This document shows, one piece after another, positions 6,401 to 7,708 of a stretch of DNA of 7,708 nucleotides. Each line of letters begins with the position of its first letter. The stretch's first letter is position 1. Source of the DNA: Ramlibacter sp. (GTDB lineage: Bacteria; Pseudomonadota; Gammaproteobacteria; Burkholderiales; Burkholderiaceae). The DNA is taken from NCBI GenBank assembly GCA_014376915.1, contig JACMQP010000537.1, forward strand, positions 1 to 7,708, in the 5' to 3' direction. The notes below the pieces were generated by a model. The model searched no databases. It was given only the letters and a program-made list of their open reading frames with translations, and had not been told where the DNA came from. Position numbers and translations under genes: made by a program.

Positions 6401-7708
6401 TTTTCGAAATCCGCGATAACAAGAGTTTTGAAGAGTGAAATACCGGCGATGCACGACCTGGAGGTCGATGTCGAGCGGCCCGACGGCTCGCGCATCACGG
6501 TCGTCGTCAATGTGGTTCCGCTCAAGGATGACCAAGGAAGAGTGAACGGCGCAATCACCTGCTTCTACGACATCACCGAGCGCAGCCGGCTGGAGCACAA
6601 GTTGCAGCAGCAGGCGGAAGCGCTGACCGACCTGGACCGTCGCAAGGACGAGTTCCTGGCGATGCTCAGCCATGAACTACGCAACCCGCTCGCCCCGCTG
6701 ACCAACGCAGTGCACATGCTTCGTCTGCAGAAGAACGAGGATCCGGTCCAGCGGCAGGCCCGCAGCGTCATCGAGCGCCAGGTGGCGCAACTGAAGCATC
6801 TCGTCGATGACCTGCTGGAAATCTCCCGCATCACCACCGGCAGGGTCCAGCTTCGACGTGAGCGGATCGCCCTGGGCGGCATCGTGGAACGGGCGATCGA
6901 AACGGCCCAGCCGCTGGTTGAACAACGGCGGCACGAACTCACGGTGTCGCTGCCGCCGCGACCCCTTTGGTTGCATGCTGACGCTGCCCGTCTGGAGCAG
7001 GTGGTGGTGAACCTGCTGACCAATGCCGCGAAGTACACCGACGACGGCGGCCGCATCGTGGTGGATGTCCAGCAGGAGGGCGACGAGGCGGTGCTGCGGG
7101 TGCGGGATACGGGCATCGGCATCGGCGCCGAACTGTTGCCGCATATCTTCGACCTGTTCACACAGGCGGAACGGTCCCTCGACCGCTCGCAAGGCGGGTT
7201 GGGCATCGGCCTGTGTCTGGTGCAGCGCCTGGTCGATCTGCATGGCGGAACCGTCGCCGCTTTCAGCGTCCTGGGGCAAGGCAGCGAGTTTGTCGTGCGG
7301 CTGCCGGCGATGCCGATGGAGTTGCTCCAGTTGCCGTCGCCGTTGCCTGCCTCCGAAACGGCCCAGCCGCCCGGAAACGGCTGTCGGGTGCTGGTGGTGG
7401 ATGACAACTTGGATGCGGCGCAGAGCCTGTCAGATCTGCTTGAAGCGACAGGGCACGTCGTCCGGATGGCCCACGATGGCCTGGCTGCGCTCGAAGTCCT
7501 CCAGGACTTCCGGCCGGACCTTGTGCTGCTGGACATCGGTTTGCCCGGACTCACCGGTCTGGAAGTGGCAAAGCGAATTCGCGAGCTTCCTGAGCGCGGG
7601 GATATCGTGCTGGCAGCGATGACGGGCTATGGTCAGGAGACGGACCGCCAACGCTCGAAGGACGCAGGCTTCGATCACCATTTGGTCAAGCCCGCCGACT
7701 TCGGCGCG
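3500..7708 (+). CDS. Multi-sensor hybrid histidine kinase (GAF-PAS-GAF-4xPAS-HisKA-HATPase-REC), 3' end outside the window
   Basis: One continuous frame of 1403 codons, open at the right edge. The ATG at 3500 is directly preceded by an in-frame TGA (3497-3499), and the next in-frame ATG is about 97 codons on, inside GAF1. The Shine-Dalgarno is weak. No signal peptide or membrane segment is seen, so it is predicted to be cytosolic. Domains by residue: GAF1 44-196; charged coiled coil 197-232; PAS1 234-346; GAF2 355-508; PAS2 518-643; PAS3 647-770; PAS4 775-900; PAS5 904-1030; HisKA with H-box FLAMLSHELRNPL and phospho-acceptor His1058; HATPase_c about 1155-1270 with N-box VVNLLTNAAKY (Asn1171, Asn1175), G1 DTGIGIG (Asp1203), F-box IFDLFTQAE and G2 GGLGIGLCLV (1232 on); Pro-rich linker 1271-1295; receiver from 1297 with Asp1301/Asp1302, phospho-acceptor Asp1345, Thr1375 and Lys1397. 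All catalytic residues are present, so autophosphorylation and transfer to its own receiver are expected. Only the last receiver helix should be missing. The signals sensed are unknown; no haem, flavin or bilin motif is recognised. Confidence 0.95.
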   Translation, partial: MTDQKTDASSRSQADAGLVPLEEVLCTGELNRRPARAPDFEKENRALVALAQSLADSPRSVLQTLASTILDAFDVGSAGVSLLTNDGKRFDWQAIAGMWKPYTGGGTPRDFSPSGDVLDCNAPLLFKHPERRYSYFLPVMPLAQECLLVPFRANGNTVGAIWLVVHDERRKFDAEDLRQLESLGRFASAAYQTARSLDAALERRSVELDLEEQLRQSRTGRKQAEDAVRESEAINRSVVESSPDCIKILGLNGDLLFMLSGAQVLGIEDIKPFLKKSWFDFWHGQDSLAARAAVAAAAAGKKEEFVGFFPTPQGEAKWWSVRVSPILSANGLPERLLAVSRNVTDQRRREMNLEFLASFSHDLMHWTNVQEMMQSVGAKVGAHLQLSLCAFAEINETAQEVVVNHDWHRDDVPGLSGTYCLADFVEQEFIRIACAGEVIVVRDVVLDPRTDPSKFATLKIGSFLCVPLVRDRLWRFAMCLYKSEAHDWREDQIELARELTARIWTRLERLRAEAAVRNSEQRYRTLFESIDEGFCIIEKVESEAEAPLDFIYIEANEAFAVQSGVRDVVGKTIRQVVPDESEKWLITYDTVLRTGESIRFEQGLVSQGRVLELYALPVQDETRRRVAVIFKDITGRKRAEEALRQRTAQFEALFNDAPLGVYLIDADFRIRHVNPAALPAFGNTPALIGRDFAEVMHTLWPKTQADEFIKQFRHTLETGESRHVPELIQQHADRQTTDYYEWQINRIPLPDDRHGVVCYFRDISRRVLAQQQLRASEERYRSLFNSMDEGYCIVEMIFDEHNKPVDYRFLEMNPAFTKLTGMPDAIGKRMRELAPDHEAYWFETYGKVALTGEAIRFVNEAKALQNRWFDVYAFKVGETNSQKVAILFTNITERRKSDAALRRSEERFRALFDWGPIAMYSCDSAGVIQEYNQGAVKLWEREPKFGDTDELFRGSFKTYLPGGTLMPFSKSAITRVLKSEIPAMHDLEVDVERPDGSRITVVVNVVPLKDDQGRVNGAITCFYDITERSRLEHKLQQQAEALTDLDRRKDEFLAMLSHELRNPLAPLTNAVHMLRLQKNEDPVQRQARSVIERQVAQLKHLVDDLLEISRITTGRVQLRRERIALGGIVERAIETAQPLVEQRRHELTVSLPPRPLWLHADAARLEQVVVNLLTNAAKYTDDGGRIVVDVQQEGDEAVLRVRDTGIGIGAELLPHIFDLFTQAERSLDRSQGGLGIGLCLVQRLVDLHGGTVAAFSVLGQGSEFVVRLPAMPMELLQLPSPLPASETAQPPGNGCRVLVVDDNLDAAQSLSDLLEATGHVVRMAHDGLAALEVLQDFRPDLVLLDIGLPGLTGLEVAKRIRELPERGDIVLAAMTGYGQETDRQRSKDAGFDHHLVKPADFGA

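Noticed and set aside
7296..7400. Possible gene boundary between the kinase and the receiver domain
   Set aside because: The frame runs unbroken through a Pro-rich linker with no stop or new ribosome binding site, so the receiver is fused to the kinase rather than being a separate regulator.
6565..7554. 329-codon minus-strand frame opposite HisKA/HATPase/REC
   Set aside because: Its product is Ser/Arg/Thr-rich low-complexity sequence, mirrored from a kinase core with all its catalytic motifs intact on the plus strand.

Overview
This window comes from a high-GC proteobacterium. The Tex protein and the small LapA-like membrane protein most resemble what I know from Betaproteobacteria of the order Burkholderiales (Oxalobacteraceae/Massilia-like). 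That placement rests on remembered family sequences, not on a search, and a gammaproteobacterial (Xanthomonadales-like) origin is not excluded. I see no insertion sequence, tRNA, rRNA, CRISPR array or prophage gene.

Layout: (1) 52-2382, minus strand: a complete tex gene for the conserved RNA-binding transcription accessory protein. (2) 2510-3022, plus strand, divergent from tex: a small protein with two membrane segments and a long charged helical tail (LapA/DUF1049-like). (3) 3069-3335, minus strand, convergent with the previous gene: an 88-codon relic of an O6-methylguanine-DNA methyltransferase. Its N-terminal tip is joined in frame to its C-terminal catalytic segment, and the middle of the protein is missing. 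(4) 3336-3499: 164 bp without a gene, holding one small inverted repeat. (5) 3500 to the window end, plus strand: one uninterrupted reading frame of 1403 codons with no stop, encoding a soluble multi-sensor hybrid histidine kinase. Its domain order is GAF-PAS-GAF-PAS-PAS-PAS-PAS-HisKA-HATPase-REC. It occupies more than half of the window and is cut by the window edge a few residues before the receiver domain should end.

How the genes work together: tex, the LapA-like gene and the methyltransferase relic look like ordinary chromosomal neighbours in alternating orientation, with no shared pathway visible. The kinase appears to be its own transcription unit on the upstream side, because an in-frame stop codon directly precedes its start. 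Any partner response regulator would have to lie beyond the right edge. I found no convincing new biological system. The observations most worth a second look are the collapsed methyltransferase and the modular, partly duplicated sensor array of the kinase.
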